A stretch of DNA of 64,000 nucleotides from Juglans regia (taxonomy: Eukaryota > Streptophyta > Magnoliopsida > Fagales > Juglandaceae). Below are positions 48,236 through 60,279 of the stretch, piece by piece (the stretch's first letter is position 1; each line of letters starts with the position of its first letter). The stretch spans positions 24,570,558-24,634,557 of the forward strand of contig NC_049916.1 in NCBI RefSeq assembly GCF_001411555.2, given 5' to 3'. Made by a program: the position numbers and the translations under genes. The notes below the pieces were generated by a model, which made no database searches, was not told the origin of the DNA, and was given only the letters and a program-made list of their open reading frames with translations.

Positions 48236-51200
48236 TCATCGAGCCTCCATTAACGAAATAGTCACACTGTTTATTGAGCAATTCTCTGCAGAGTTAATTG
48301 TTGGATTCGTGTGCATCAAATTCCGGCCTGCTGTAAAAGCAGGTTGCTTGGGTGTAGGCAGAGGTGCATATTCATTACTAATCATTGAAACCACATCAAG
48401 CATGGTAGGTCGATCAGCTGGACTTTCTTGAACACAAAGTAGGCCGATGTTAATGTATCTCACCAGAGTAGAAGTGGAAGATGGATACCCTATCGTTGAA
48501 TCTATCAACTCCAAACTCTGACCATCTCTCCACAACTCCCAAGCCTGTATTCATTACAAATCAATGTAAATTTCGTTAAAAATTAAGAGAAATTCAGATT
48601 ATAACTTATAATATAGATCATCTACAATTGTCCAACCAAATTGGACGGTCCATTTCTAGAGATAGATAGCCCATCATGTGGGCTCTACAAATTTTAATGC
48701 TAACAGCATAGGATTTTCAAGCAATGTTGACCACACATGCTCATTTAAAGTTGTGTCTATCTCTCTTTGCATTGGACCATTCAATACATTCGGACAATTA
48801 AAGAGGATCCTAATTCATAAACTATTAATGTAAAACCATGAAAGACGTAATAGGGTATAAAAGCTACACACATATCTAAGAAGATTGAGTGACCGGTGGT
48901 TATAAAAGCCAGTGTTCTTCTTTCCACTCACAATCTCGAGTAGCAATACTCCAAAGCTAAACACATCGGATTTTATTGAATACAAACCCTCCATGGCATA
49001 TTCAGGAGACATGTAGCCACTGGATTCCAAAACTCAGCGTTTAGTAGCTCGCTTAGTAAATTTAGGTGGCACTTGTAAATATGGGATGCATGTGGAATAG
49101 ATTGCATACTTACAAAGTTCCAACAATCCGATTAGTGTTTGCTTGTATTTCATTATCTCCAAATATTCGAGCCATGCCAAAATCTGAAATTTTCGGGTTC
49201 ATTTCACTATCTAAGAGAATGTTACTGGGTTTCATATCTCTATGTATAATTCTTAACCTTGAATACTTGAAGATAGAGAAGTCCTTGAGCAATCCCTTCA
49301 ATAATGTGAATGCGTGTCCCCCAATCTAACATCTTTTTCATGATTGGATCTGTTTAAAGGGTGCAGCAAAGGAAATTAGCACTCAAGAATCCAGAATTAT
49401 ACATATATGTATACATTTAGCTTATATAGATATATGTATATAATAAGCATCAAGATGACGAAACAAGGACACACCAAAAAGGTAGAAGTCCAAACTTTTA
49501 TTGGGCATGTACTCATATATTAGTATTTTCTCATCTCCTTCAATACAACAACCCAAGAGTTTGACAAGATTTCTATGCTGAAGTTTTGCAATCAGTATTG
49601 TCTCATTTCTGAACTCCTCAAGCCCCTGTCCAGATCTTTTTGAAAGCATTTTCACTGCAATTTCCCGCCCCTTAAGTAACTTTCCCTATGAAATAGAACC
49701 ATAAATACTTTAAATTTCTTCAACGTTTACCATTGTCAGTTGTCTTAATTTTTTTTTTTTTAAGTATACCCATTTAGCAAAATGGAACATACATACCTTG
49801 TAGACAGGTCCAAAACCTCCTTCTCCAAGCTTATTTGCAATTGAGAAATTATCGGTTGCAGCTGATACGCTCTCATAACTAAATAGTGGTAACTCAACAT
49901 CCTTCTTTCCTCTTTTCTTATCATTTTCTTTAGTGTTTGTTCCTTCACTGATTGCATGAATTTCAGTACTAAGATCAAATAGCATTAGATCATTGCTTGA
50001 GGGTGCCTCATCTCCTGTTTGGTACAGAATGATGCGATTGTTGTCTTTTAGTGGAAAATCCAGTGTTTGCTACGATAAAATCAATTCAAGGAGTTTTTCA
50101 ATGTGTTGGTGAGGCTTGTGGGATTTCTCCCGAAAACATGGTTCAAATGATTTCAAGAGCATGAAGAATATATTCATCAATTGATTAGACAAAGCCTTGA
50201 GCAACACTCTCAAGAACAATTCAACAAAGTAATGTCACAGATTTCTTGTCCAAAATTTTGGTGGAGCATTTTGTTGTTGCTAGTGATCCACCAAACCCAG
50301 AAACAAAAAAATAGAAAAATGAAACTTTCTAAGGATTTCTATGTAACGTTAGAACTTACACTTACCTTTGCGTTTGAGCTTTCTCTTGCTTGAGAAACAA
50401 ACGGAGAGGCATAAGATTAGCCCTGCAGCGACCAGTACAGCTACAATCACCCATACTTTCCATTTGTTTCCTGATTATGATGATAAGAATGATTATTAGC
50501 TATATCAGAACAAAATTACGTATAAATTCAGTGAATGAAAACTTAAGTAGATTTCATCTTATTCATCCTGCCTTCGGTACTAATTTGACGCTCATCAGCA
50601 GCAAGTCTAAGAGAGATATCTTGTCCAGCCTCACCACCATCTGAGGGTCGCTGCAAGTTCAAAAGAGCTCCTTCCCATATCAGACACCCACTGCTGTTAT
50701 GAGCATAAGCTGTGCAAGAACAATTATTCATACAAGCCAATTCACATCTTCGAGCACTCACTGCCAAATATGCGTTCGAGTTAACAGGAAATTTAATGTT
50801 TGGTATTTTCAGGAACCAATCTCTTTTGCTATTTAGATTTCCACATTGCAAAGGGTGTTTCCACAAACAACCACTGGACCATACGTTTAGTCTGGTCTGG
50901 GTATCTGAAAATGGTTCAAAACCTTTTGGACAATCACAAAGGTTAGATGAATTATCATCATATATGCCAAATGGACCACAGAAAGCGTAGACATTGGATA
51001 GTGATGCCGGTTGAGCCCAGAATAGACCCCATGGCTGAACGGAGGACAGCCATGTAAGTTGCTGGATCTGTCCGGTAGAATTAATCACAAAATGTGACAT
51101 GAGAGAAGTATCAAAACGAGAATAAGTAAAATAGGTTTCATTTTCATTTGAAACGAAACTGAAGTTGAAGACATTATTCAACTTCAATTCAGGAACGAAG

Positions 51201-51886
51201 CCGAAAGTATTTCCATCCCAAACACCACTACTCCAATAAACTTGGGACCTGTTCCACTCCAAGATATATTCACTGCTTCCATTTGGGTCTAGCCTCAACG
51301 AGAATGAGAACAGACCCGGTGATGGATCTTCTGAATCTGTCCATGAAATAAGCTGCTTCGATACCTTTCCAGCTATATCGACCCCAAGCTTTGCACCTGG
51401 CAACCATGTATCAGTTGGATGGTCGAAACTCTCCCAAAATGTAGTAGAAATGTTCGATTTTTCTCTTAAAACAAAATTTCCATCGTCTAGAAGTGCTGCT
51501 TCAGTTAAATTTGAGGGGAGATACCTCGAATTTGTGGACCAAAATGGTTTATTGGAGGAACCTTCAAGAAGGACTAGATTGCCATCTTCTGAGAATTCGA
51601 GTCTTGAAGTAGATGGGTCAGACAAATGGTTCTCTCTATTCGCTACCCAAACAATCCTCTGGCCCTCGAACCGTTTGTACCATATCCCCAAGTAGATTTT
51701 TGAAGGAATGCCTCGTTTGAAGAATCCGAGTTCAAACTTGCCACCTGGAGATGATATGCTGTCGGTATTCACGGCTGAAAGGGACTGGCCTATCGAAAGG
51801 GTATCGCCATCAATGGAGAAGCATGTTCTGAGGAGTAGAAGCAGAACAAAGAAGAGGAATGGCTTGGTAGTATTAGTTATACCCAT
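48236..51886 (-). pseudogene. S-receptor-like kinase copy 5, kinase broken by 2-bp deletion
   Basis: Seven exons align with copy 1: 51886-50572, 50470-50366, 50014-49797, 49685-49475, 49349-49114, 49019-48872 and 48544-48236. All splice sites look usable; intron 1 has a GC donor. The ectodomain is open from the ATG at 51886 ([15 protein letters not shown] signal, B-lectin, S-domain, PAN). Exon 5 is 236 instead of 238 bases: CATCAG of copy 1 is CAAG here (near 49266). This shifts the frame just before HRDMKPSN and brings TAG at 49242-49240. The product would keep ectodomain, membrane helix, glycine loop and lysine but lose catalytic loop, DFG and C-lobe. A sequencing error would make it intact. 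Confidence 0.85.
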
Positions 51887-52810
51887 CCCTCACTACCATG
51901 TGGCATCACAGATTGCACTTGCAGCGAGATGCCATAAATGAAGATGCTAGAAATAATCGAGTGAACAAGAAAACTTTGGATCATGGCAGAGTTCGCCGAC
52001 AGCCCATTGACTTGACTCAACTGGACCGAAACAAGCGCTGCTCAAGGTTGAAAACCGCCATGCACGATTTTCATAATGGTGGCTCTACAGCCAACGCTTC
52101 TTTTCTTTTTCTTTTTTTGGAAATAAAAAAATCATAATTTTATTAAAAAATAGTTTTTTAATCACTAAAAAAAATTCCTCCTGACACGGAAAGAGTAGAT
52201 TTTTCCTTTTTCATAAATTTTGGTGTTAAAATCAAAATTTTTTATTTTCTCGATTTTGGTCGGGTCTAATTTTTCATAAAATACGTTTAGAAAAAATATA
52301 TTTTTCTCAAACATACTTTTTGATTTATTTGAAATTAAAAATTATTTTAATATTTAACACTCAAATAATTTAATTTTTCTATTAAAAAGTTTTTAAGACT
52401 ATTTAAATAATTTTTATTACTCCTAAGACAATCCCAAACAGACTCTTAAAATTTATTTTGAGCAATTATTAACTCATTAGTGCCTAATTATACTAATACA
52501 ATATAAATAATATCTAACTTATTAGTGAGATAAATAGACTTGAATAATAAAATTAAAATAATATAATTAGTGTTTAATCATATTAGTATAGTTAAGTAAT
52601 ATCTAACTTATATCAAATATTATATTAATTTTATGTTATAAGATTAATAAATTAAATAATAAGATTAAAATTTTAAGTTATATTAATTAACAATTTAATA
52701 TATATTAACGTGGAAGTGTAGTAGGAAAAAAAACTGTTTTCTAAAAAATCTCCATAGCATTTACATATTTAAACATATATATATATATATATATATATAA
52801 CGTGTATATT
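51887..52810. other. 5' flank of copy 5, then AT-rich DNA
   Basis: About 51887-52060 matches the 5' flank of copy 2. From 52140 the sequence is AT-rich, with a (TA)n run at about 52776-52798 just before the Helitron. No gene is seen. Confidence 0.5.
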
Positions 52811-53331
52811 TCTTATATATAATAAACGCCAATAAGCAGGCAGGTGTTGTCTAATATTTCTTCCAAATTTGTCCCTGTATTTCAATTCATTTTACTGATA
52901 TCTGCTGTCATGTGTGTGTTTAATGAATTTTGTGTAAAATCACTTTTTCTTTACGGGAATGTTCCCGCAAACTATGTCGGTTCTGCAAAATATTTTAATT
53001 TTATTTTCTTTTTCAGTTCTTCTGGCCTTCACATAAATTCTACCATTTTATCTACATATTTTTTTAATCTGTTTTATTTACTTATTGGATATACTTTCTT
53101 TTACTTTTGGATATGGTTTTATCGCATGGCTGACGAAGCAGTCACCGCTTGGATTGTTTGGCATTTGTTAATCTCGGATTTGTAGAAATTGGATAGTCTT
53201 TCACGTTCTCTGCACGTGTACCACCGGTTCCACCGTTCGCAGTATTATTATCAGATTCGAAAAAGTTAAATAATTTTTTTTTTTTTTTGTTCTTATCCTT
53301 CCGTTCTGCTGATTTCACCCTTTCTCGATTC

Positions 53332-53490
53332 ATATAAAAGCAAAACTCATTTTTACTTTCTACTCCATTTCCTGTTACGTCCTACACCTTCAAAATCAAA
53401 ATCCTCTCACTCACATCGCACAAACTTTCAGTGGTTCAGTGTTGATAGATTAGTTCCTCGTTTTGAAGTTCCAAAGATAAGTAGGTATGT
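53332..53490 (+). promoter_or_regulatory. Promoter/5'UTR-like segment inside the Helitron
   Basis: CATATAAAAGC at about 53331 is a good TATA box. It is followed by a C/T- and A-rich leader and a donor-like AGTAGGTATGTAA near 53481. This resembles the start of a captured plant gene with a leader intron. No coding exon is recognised after it. Confidence 0.4.
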
Positions 53491-53909
53491 AATTATTTTC
53501 CTTCTACGGTTAATTTTTCCTCTATTTTTAGGTCTATTATATGGGTCTGTTTGTTCTCCTTTCAATTCTGTCATATAGAATATCTGCTCTTGTGGCATGT
53601 TTATGGACGTAAATTAAAAAAAAAAATTGCAGACTCTAGACCATTTATCACATAGTTGATACACAAAAGTTCACAAAATGAAGACTAAACTTAGAACAAA
53701 ATTACCATCTGAAAATATATGATATATGGTTTTTACTTCCAAAAAATACTCTATGTAATTGTTTAGGTTTTCTTATCAGTTAATTTTTGTTCTCGATAAC
53801 ATTATGTATTCTATCTGTTTTTATCATGTGGTTCATACACATCCAGTTTATAAAACTACAAGCTGGAAACTACCTAAAATGTATAAAAATGCAGCTACCA
53901 TGTAAAGAG

Positions 53910-54515
53910 AGATGCTAAAATCCAAGTGACAAACTCTTTATCAAATAGTTGCTACACTAGCAGTTTCGAAAACTATAGAGTACAAACAAGAAGAGATAGT
54001 GTATACATGATGATGCTTAAAATATAGTATATACGATCAGTCCTTAAAAGCTGTAAAATAAGCTTCTTATCTAAACATATATGCTAAAACACAAGCCAAG
54101 AAGTGTTTTATCAGATGGTATGGTTGGTACATATGCACGTAAAAAAATTTCACACTACAAACTAAAAGATTAAAAGTTCTTACTGTCATGTCTAAAAGTT
54201 GTAGAATAAAATTCTCATCTAAACACATATGCTGAAATGCAAATTACAAAGTGTTTTCCAGATAGTTGGTACACATGCAAGTTAAAAAATTGAACATTAC
54301 AAACTCAAACAATAAAATTACATATACTCGTGCCTAAAAGCTGCAGAATAACACTTTGAGATAAAAAAAAATGTGCTAAAATGCAAACTACAACCTGCTT
54401 ATCAAATGGTTGTTACATATGCAAGTAAAAAAATTAGAAACTATAAACTGAAAAGATAAAACTATATATGCACATCATTAAAAGGTGTAAAATAAGATTC
54501 TGACTTACACAAATT
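53910..54515. repeat. Four degenerate ~145-bp tandem repeats
   Basis: Each unit contains ATGCTAAAA-CAA, then a TTATCAAATGGTTG-like box, TACATATGCAAGTAAAAAA, ACTACAAACT and AAAAGCTGTAGAATAA. Copies start near 53912, 54080, 54228 and 54372. Divergence is considerable. Confidence 0.65.
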
Positions 54516-55139
54516 ACAAATATACGCTTGATATTTTACAACTCCATAGTTTCAGCCTTAATAATCAGCTATAGGAAAAAAAAATTAAACACAATCACAA
54601 ACATGTCAGATTTGTTAGAAAAAAGTTATAATAGTCAAAAAAACAAAAAAAATAGAAAACGAAACAAAAATTCATATCTGAGAAAAAATTCTCAGATGTC
54701 CCTTGAACGAAACAAATCGCCACTGGAACCCAGAAAAAAAAAAACAAAATTGCAAAAAAAAAAAACCGAAATGAAATCATTAAATTCTTATATCTATTGA
54801 GAAGGAAAATACTTACGAGGGAAACAAAAAATCGCAGGAGAACATCCAAAGAAAAGATCTACAAATCTATCTACATTTGAAGACAAATAAACCTGCAAGC
54901 AAAATTAAAAACAACAAAAAAATAGGAAAAAAAAATCTAAAAAATAAATGCCAGATCTGGGTTCGCAAGAAATTATTTATGCGAAATAAACAAGGGAGCA
55001 AAGAACAAACCTACAGATATCAGAGGAAGGAGCGGAAAAAAAAAAAAAAAGGACTGAAACATGAAACTTCAGATTTGTAGCATTTGGAAAAAAAAAACTT
55101 GTAAAATATCATAAAATACAAATAAAGATAGACCTGTTG

Positions 55140-55330
55140 TTTTTTATTTCCGTCTTGAGAGAAGAGGCAGTGAGCGAGAAGAACAAGAGAGAGGATTTGT
55201 GAGAGAAAGATGGGACGGAAACGGAAGAGACGAGGGAAGGAGATGAAGAAAGCTCAGAAAAAGAAGGAAAAAAGAGAGAGGGCGAGACGGGAAGGTTAAT
55301 CTGGAGTGGACGAAACGGAGGCGCATGCGG
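55140..55330 (-). other. Pyrimidine-rich UTR-like segment (minus strand)
   Basis: On the minus strand this is C/T-rich (CTCTCTCTTTTTTCC) and resembles a 5' UTR. Frames over it are low-complexity and I do not call a gene. Confidence 0.3.
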
Positions 55331-55339
55331 ATAACGATG

Positions 55340-55530
55340 CTTTTAGAGAAAAGATACTTACAACCATGAAGTGCGTAATCGTCGTGTAATCGTTTTGAAA
55401 AAAATAAATAAAATATAGGATCTACATGAAAAAAATTAATTTTTTAATAGTAGACTCCACTCTTTTTCAAAACGATTACGCGACAATTACGCACTTCACG
55501 ATTGTATATAAAATTACTCGTGTGGTTGGT
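55340..55530. mobile_element. Fold-back MITE inside the Helitron
   Basis: GAAGTGCGTAATCGTCGTGT and CGATTTTGAAAA-type sequence at 55368-55400 return inverted at about 55456-55502 (TTTTTCAAAACGATTACGCG, then AATTACGCACTTCACGA). The arms of about 55 bases enclose an AT-rich loop. It is nested in the Helitron. Confidence 0.7.
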
Positions 55531-56655
55531 GTAAAATTAGGTTTCTCTCTTGATCGAAACGGCGCCGTTTCTCTGTTGAGCGTAATAGTTTACTTTCTTT
55601 ATGATAGTCTACAACGCTGGCGTTTTGAATGAATATTTTATTAATAAAATATATATTTTATTAATATAGATCTAATATTTTTTAATGTATTTTTTTTTAC
55701 AGGTTTGCTGCTTGTTCTTACTTTACTATCCCTTGTTACTGTTGTTGTCAATTTCTTCTATTTTCATTCTACTTTCTGGTATGTCCCTTCTACATTATTT
55801 AATAAAATGTTATTTAATTTTTTTTTAAAATTTATATAAATGCACCTGTACTCAAAATAAATTATTCACATTGTATTTTTGCTTTGTGAATATTTCTTTT
55901 CTTGATCATATTAATCTCTTCTAATATATTTGTTTTGTTTTAAGATATATTATGTCGTCTGATTCATTTAATATAACCTGTATAAAATTATTTCTATATA
56001 ATTAAATTAGTTAACAGTAACCAATGTGCTTTTATTTATCATCTACTTTACTTTTTACTACTTTTTTCTTATGACTCTTATTATTTAGTTATTTTTGTTT
56101 GTTATAGTTAGATAATGACTTATTATAATTTAATTTAAATAAAAAAATATTAACAAATAATCTTTTAATATTTTAGTGTAACTTTATTTAGCAAATAACA
56201 GTGTATTAATGAAATAATTATGTGATCTTATATAATATATTTCTTTACAACAGAGACTTCGGTTTTGGCACTTTGTGCTTGTCTTCCTGTTCGTTGTTTG
56301 ACTCTATTCTCACTGATCTTTTATTTACCCTTATCTCCAGGTATGTATTAATATTGTTTATACAAATAAATGTCATTTGTTATATTTTATAATATTTAAT
56401 ACATTTATTTCTACAAGGCAGCTTGCAAATATGTGAACTTGTGACTATTAATTAGAATTGCTCAATATTTGTTCTGTCTATCATAAAAGATTTTATTGTA
56501 AACAGTTCAATATTATATTAAGTAATTTGGTTTTAATATTAAGCATTTTTTTTATTATTACATATTCTTAAATTTCATAAATATTATTTTTTAAAATATT
56601 TTTTATATATTGACAATTGGGCACACGTGCAATGCACGTGTTTGCCCTTTACTAG

Positions 56656-58070
56656 TAAATATAAAAATAAGAATAATAAATTACATACTCATGTGTAGTT
56701 TAAGAATAACAAATATCATTTCCGAGCTAGTGGGTCCGTGGCTGATTATATTCAACGCGAATATTAGCGCGCGCCAATAATGTTGCGGAGACGGTGTAAA
56801 TTATCATTGTCACATCATTACCAAACGCATATAAGATTGTCGGTCAACATATTTTGGGGCCATTATTTTTTAATTTTTTTAATAATTTAATTATAGAGTT
56901 AGTATGACTATTCTTTAATTAATTATACAAAAAGGGTAACATGTCATCATTTTTTTTTACTAATTAATTTGCAATCAATTTTTTGTTATTGGGTTCTTTT
57001 GAAAGAGGGTTCAGTCTGCAAACAACATGGATAATACACTTTCAACGTTGGTTTGTAAATATAATTTATGTTTGAGAATGAGTGGTCGTAGAAGCTAAGG
57101 GATCTTCTTTTTTTTTTTTAAATCAAACAAAAACCAATCTTATTCATTTAGCTAACATCATTACAATGCTTTTCACACGATTGATACATATTAGAGTAGT
57201 TTGAATTTAGAGATTAGTGGAAATAGTTTGTAAATAATAAAATAAAAGTTAAATTATTTATTATATTTTGTGTAAAAATTTAAAAAAATTATAATAATGA
57301 TATGAGATAAATTGATGTAAATTTTAAATTCAAACGAAGCCTAGTTCTCACCATAGTCTAATGCTAAGTGGTCTTTGATTGGTGACTTAGAGCCACAAGC
57401 CCATCAATGATAAATGTAAGATTAGGCCCAACCAATAGCCTCTTTTTGCAGACATTATGGTTGTGATTGACATTGGACTAGCTAAATGTCAATAAATCTT
57501 CATAAAAAAAAAACTTCTTTAATAAAAAAAAATCATAACATCATTAAAAAATACTTCTTTAATTATTAAGTTGAAAAAAAATTATCATTGCCCCCATTTT
57601 GAAGAGCAGCATATCTCTTGTTTTTTTATAATTTAATTGTTTTGGGCCATTATTTTGAGTGTTGTTTTTAATGTAATGACCATAGAATACTCTGCAGCAT
57701 TTCTTATTCCAACGGTGAAGTTAGGGGTGTACAAAATTTGGTTCGGATCGGAAAAATTGACAGGACCGAAAATTTCGGTCTCAACTGGACCGAATTGAAT
57801 ACTGGAGGGGCTAGTCTCGATCTCGAAAATTGTGGATTGAATAAGTTCGGTCTGGTCCCAGGGTCTATAAATTTTGGATCAGACCAAAGTGAACTATATA
57901 TATGTTAAAAATATTTTTAATAATTTAATATATTATTTTATATAATAATTATATAAGTTAATGATGTAATTCTTATCTAATTTATTATCATTGACCATAT
58001 AAAATATTAAATAATATATCATAAATCATGTGATAATTTATGTCATTATATGTAAGTAGACAATAGTAAT
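56656..58070. other. Intergenic stretch with MITE and hAT remnants
   Basis: About 57185-57345 is a decayed relative of the Tourist-like MITE at 26223 (AGTAGTTTGAATTTAGAGAT to TTCAAACGAAGCCT). At 57725 TAGGGGTGTACAAA looks like a hAT-type end, followed by GGACCGAA-rich sequence and the AT-rich block CTAATTTATTATCATTGACC shared with 38650 and 31602. No gene is seen. Confidence 0.5.
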
Positions 58071-58832
58071 GAAGAAATATTAGTTCTATTAACGTCGTAT
58101 TTCGCACACATTTGGGCTAAGATCCGACAACTCAAGTATTCGAAAACGGACCCTAAACAAGATAGAAAAGATTGCAGTTTTGAGAGGACGGTCTAGGGGC
58201 CAGGTAACCTCCGATGCCAAAGTTAGTAAATATTTTTAGAGAGTAGCAAATAAGTAATCAGAGAGTCTAGGAATCAGAGAGAGATTCTCGTACCTATGAT
58301 CTGATATTTATACTACATGCCTCAGGAGCAGATAGTGCCTACTGCTTCCTTGTTTTAGAGTCTTTAAATGCGGCATGGCTTTACAACGACGTCATTAATG
58401 TGGCGTGTTGTCCAGGTGATGGAGCTATTAATGCGGTGTGGTTATCCGACCTCATTCTCTCAGTTTGTCTCCCTTCTAGTCCTTCCATCCTCTTTATGTC
58501 AGTAGATCAAGGACTCCTGTATATATGCCTACTGTGAGGGCAGGCACTCGAGGAATGGACCCTACTCGAATGGGCCTTAGATCGACGAGTCTCATCCTTT
58601 ACAGCACCATCCCTCTTGCAGGTTGTGTACAGAGGAGTTTTCCTGTGGGCTGGATTAGGGGCTCGTTACTCCAAGCCGGGCTTTTGATCTTGCTTCCTTT
58701 CATTTATTGGCTTCTTAGGCCTTGTGAGGAAAATTCTCTTACAATTACCTCGTTAATTCTTACCAAACGAGTACGGTGGGAATTTCTTCATGATCCAATC
58801 TCGCCTTACTACCAAGGCCGGGAACCTTATTA
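58070..58832. mobile_element. Unassigned TE-like insertion next to receptor scrap
   Basis: This segment is less AT-rich and unlike its flanks. It has a TATA-like TATTTATACTACATGC near 58307, a repeated GCGGCATGG/GCGGTGTGG theme and no trusted coding frame. It ends abruptly where exon 3 of copy 6 begins, inside the TNN of that exon. A solo LTR is possible, but I could not match its ends. Confidence 0.35.
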
Positions 58833-58975
58833 TTAGTTGTAGCTGATACGCTCTCATAGCTGAATAGTGGTAACTCAGCATCCTTCTTTCCTCTTTTCTT
58901 CACATTATCTTTAGTGTTTGTTCCATCGTTGATTGCTTGAAGTTCAATACTAAAATTAGGTGTAGCAATATGTGA
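58833..58975 (-). pseudogene. S-receptor-like kinase copy 6: exon 3 fragment
   Basis: On the minus strand the frame gives [38 protein letters not shown], matching exon 3 of the other copies up to just before [11 protein letters not shown]. Both sides are unrelated sequence. It is a relic of another unit between copies 5 and 7. Confidence 0.8.
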
Positions 58976-59380
58976 CACAATCCGTTAACTCAACACGAAC
59001 ACGACACGATAAAAGCAGATTTAGGTTTGGCCTTAATGGGTTTGGGTCAAAACAGGTTGACCCGTTAAGACATGATTGCTTAATGGGTCAACCCGTTAAG
59101 AAAATTAAATTTACATTTTTACCTTTATACCTAAAAACTAAAAAACCCTACTCTTGCCGCACTCTAACTTAGACTCCCTCACAAACTCACATTCATCTTC
59201 ATATATATTGAGTCTCTCTCTTGGTTCTTAGTTGTGTCAGTTCTCACGAGTCACGAACATCTCCCACACTTCTTATGGATTGTAATTTTGGTATTTTTAA
59301 TGTTGGATTATAATTTTAGATTTATATAGTTAGTTTTATATTTTTTTGAGATATTGTGATTTTCAATTTTCAATTCTGTT
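58957..59380. mobile_element. Possible hAT-type remnant with repeated GGGTCAACCCGTTAAG
   Basis: It opens TAGGTGTAGCAATATGTGAC and contains GACCCGTTAAGACATG and GGGTCAACCCGTTAAG, words typical of a family of plant non-autonomous elements. Only one end is clear and no target duplication was found. Confidence 0.35.
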
Positions 59381-59539
59381 GTCATGGGCAGTCCTAAAAC
59401 AACCACCCATTTCAACCTGCACCTTTATAACACTCGAATTATTATCTTGACATATTTCGCCTTCCTCTTCAATACTTTTATCTATCAAGTTATCTTCTTC
59501 CATATTAGCAATACCTGCACTATTAACCTCAGTCACAAT

Positions 59540-60181
59540 TTATTTATTTTTCTCATTCACATTCAAAGGAACATTGACAGCTCCATTATTTTTCTCCTCC
59601 TCCCTCTGATCTTGAATGAACAAAACAGGACCTTCCTCTTCAACTCTCACATTTTCTTTTCTACCCACTTCTTTCCATACCTTCTCATCTCCTTCCTTCC
59701 CCGAGCCTTCATTCCTTTTAGCCTTAGGCTTCTCTCCATCGCGGCATACCACTTCAGTATGGCCTTGCCTAAAACATTTATTATAATAAAAACCCATTTT
59801 CTCATATATGGCATTTTGCCAACTTTGCTTTTGTCCTACAACTAAGAGAGAACCCTCAACAGGATCCTTCTGCAAATCCACTTCAACACACAATCTTGCA
59901 CCAGTGGCTTTTGTTCTATATAATGTGGCATTATCCGTACCCAAAAATCTATCAAATCTAGTGGCAAAACTCTATAAACAGTCCAATCTATATAAATGTA
60001 AAGGCAAACCTGGTAAATATATCCACTGTGGTGCGATTGATGGCTCCTTGTTGACGTCAAAGTTCACGGACCAATTAAACATACGAAACTAGCACCTTGC
60101 CACCATACTTCCTTCTCTTGCCCAAGCATGAAGGTAGTCTTTTTCGTTTGCCAAATGCAACAACACATGAAAATTATCCAT
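59540..60181 (-). pseudogene. LINE ORF1 fragment (DUF4283 / CCHC zinc knuckle)
   Basis: One minus-strand frame reads HVLLHLANEKDYLHAWAREG, then WIYLPGLPLHLYRLDCL, a DNATLYRTKATGARLCVEVD segment and a knuckle region YNKCFRQGHTEVVC. This is the order of DUF4283 and the associated zinc knuckle in plant LINE ORF1 proteins. Two in-frame stops (about 60076 and 59976) and a changed first knuckle cysteine (Y) show decay. The K/E-rich tail runs to 59540. No reverse transcriptase follows within the window. Confidence 0.8.
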
Positions 60182-60279
60182 AAAACTTATCAGTGGGACT
60201 TTAGATAAAACTTATCATTTGTTATTCTTTGATTACTAATTATAATAAATTAAATGGTACATAATATTTAATTTGTAAT

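Larger units (their letters stand above)
52811..56655 (+). mobile_element. Non-autonomous Helitron, ~3.8 kb
   Basis: The 3' end is classical: a 9-bp stem ACACGTGCA/TGCACGTGT with a one-base loop (56623-56641), ten bases, then CTAG (56652-56655) followed by T. The probable 5' end is TCTTATATATAATAAACGCC at 52811; its preceding base is T, not the usual A, so this end is less certain. No Rep/helicase frame exists inside. The interior holds UTR-like and promoter-like sequence, degenerate tandem repeats and a fold-back MITE. Confidence 0.8.

Noticed and set aside
52844..53185. 113-codon open frame inside the Helitron
   Set aside because: It is phenylalanine-rich translation of T-rich DNA. No protein family is recognisable.
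58525..58836. 103-codon open frame
   Set aside because: It lies in an unassigned TE-like segment, runs into the receptor exon 3 scrap and resembles no protein I know.
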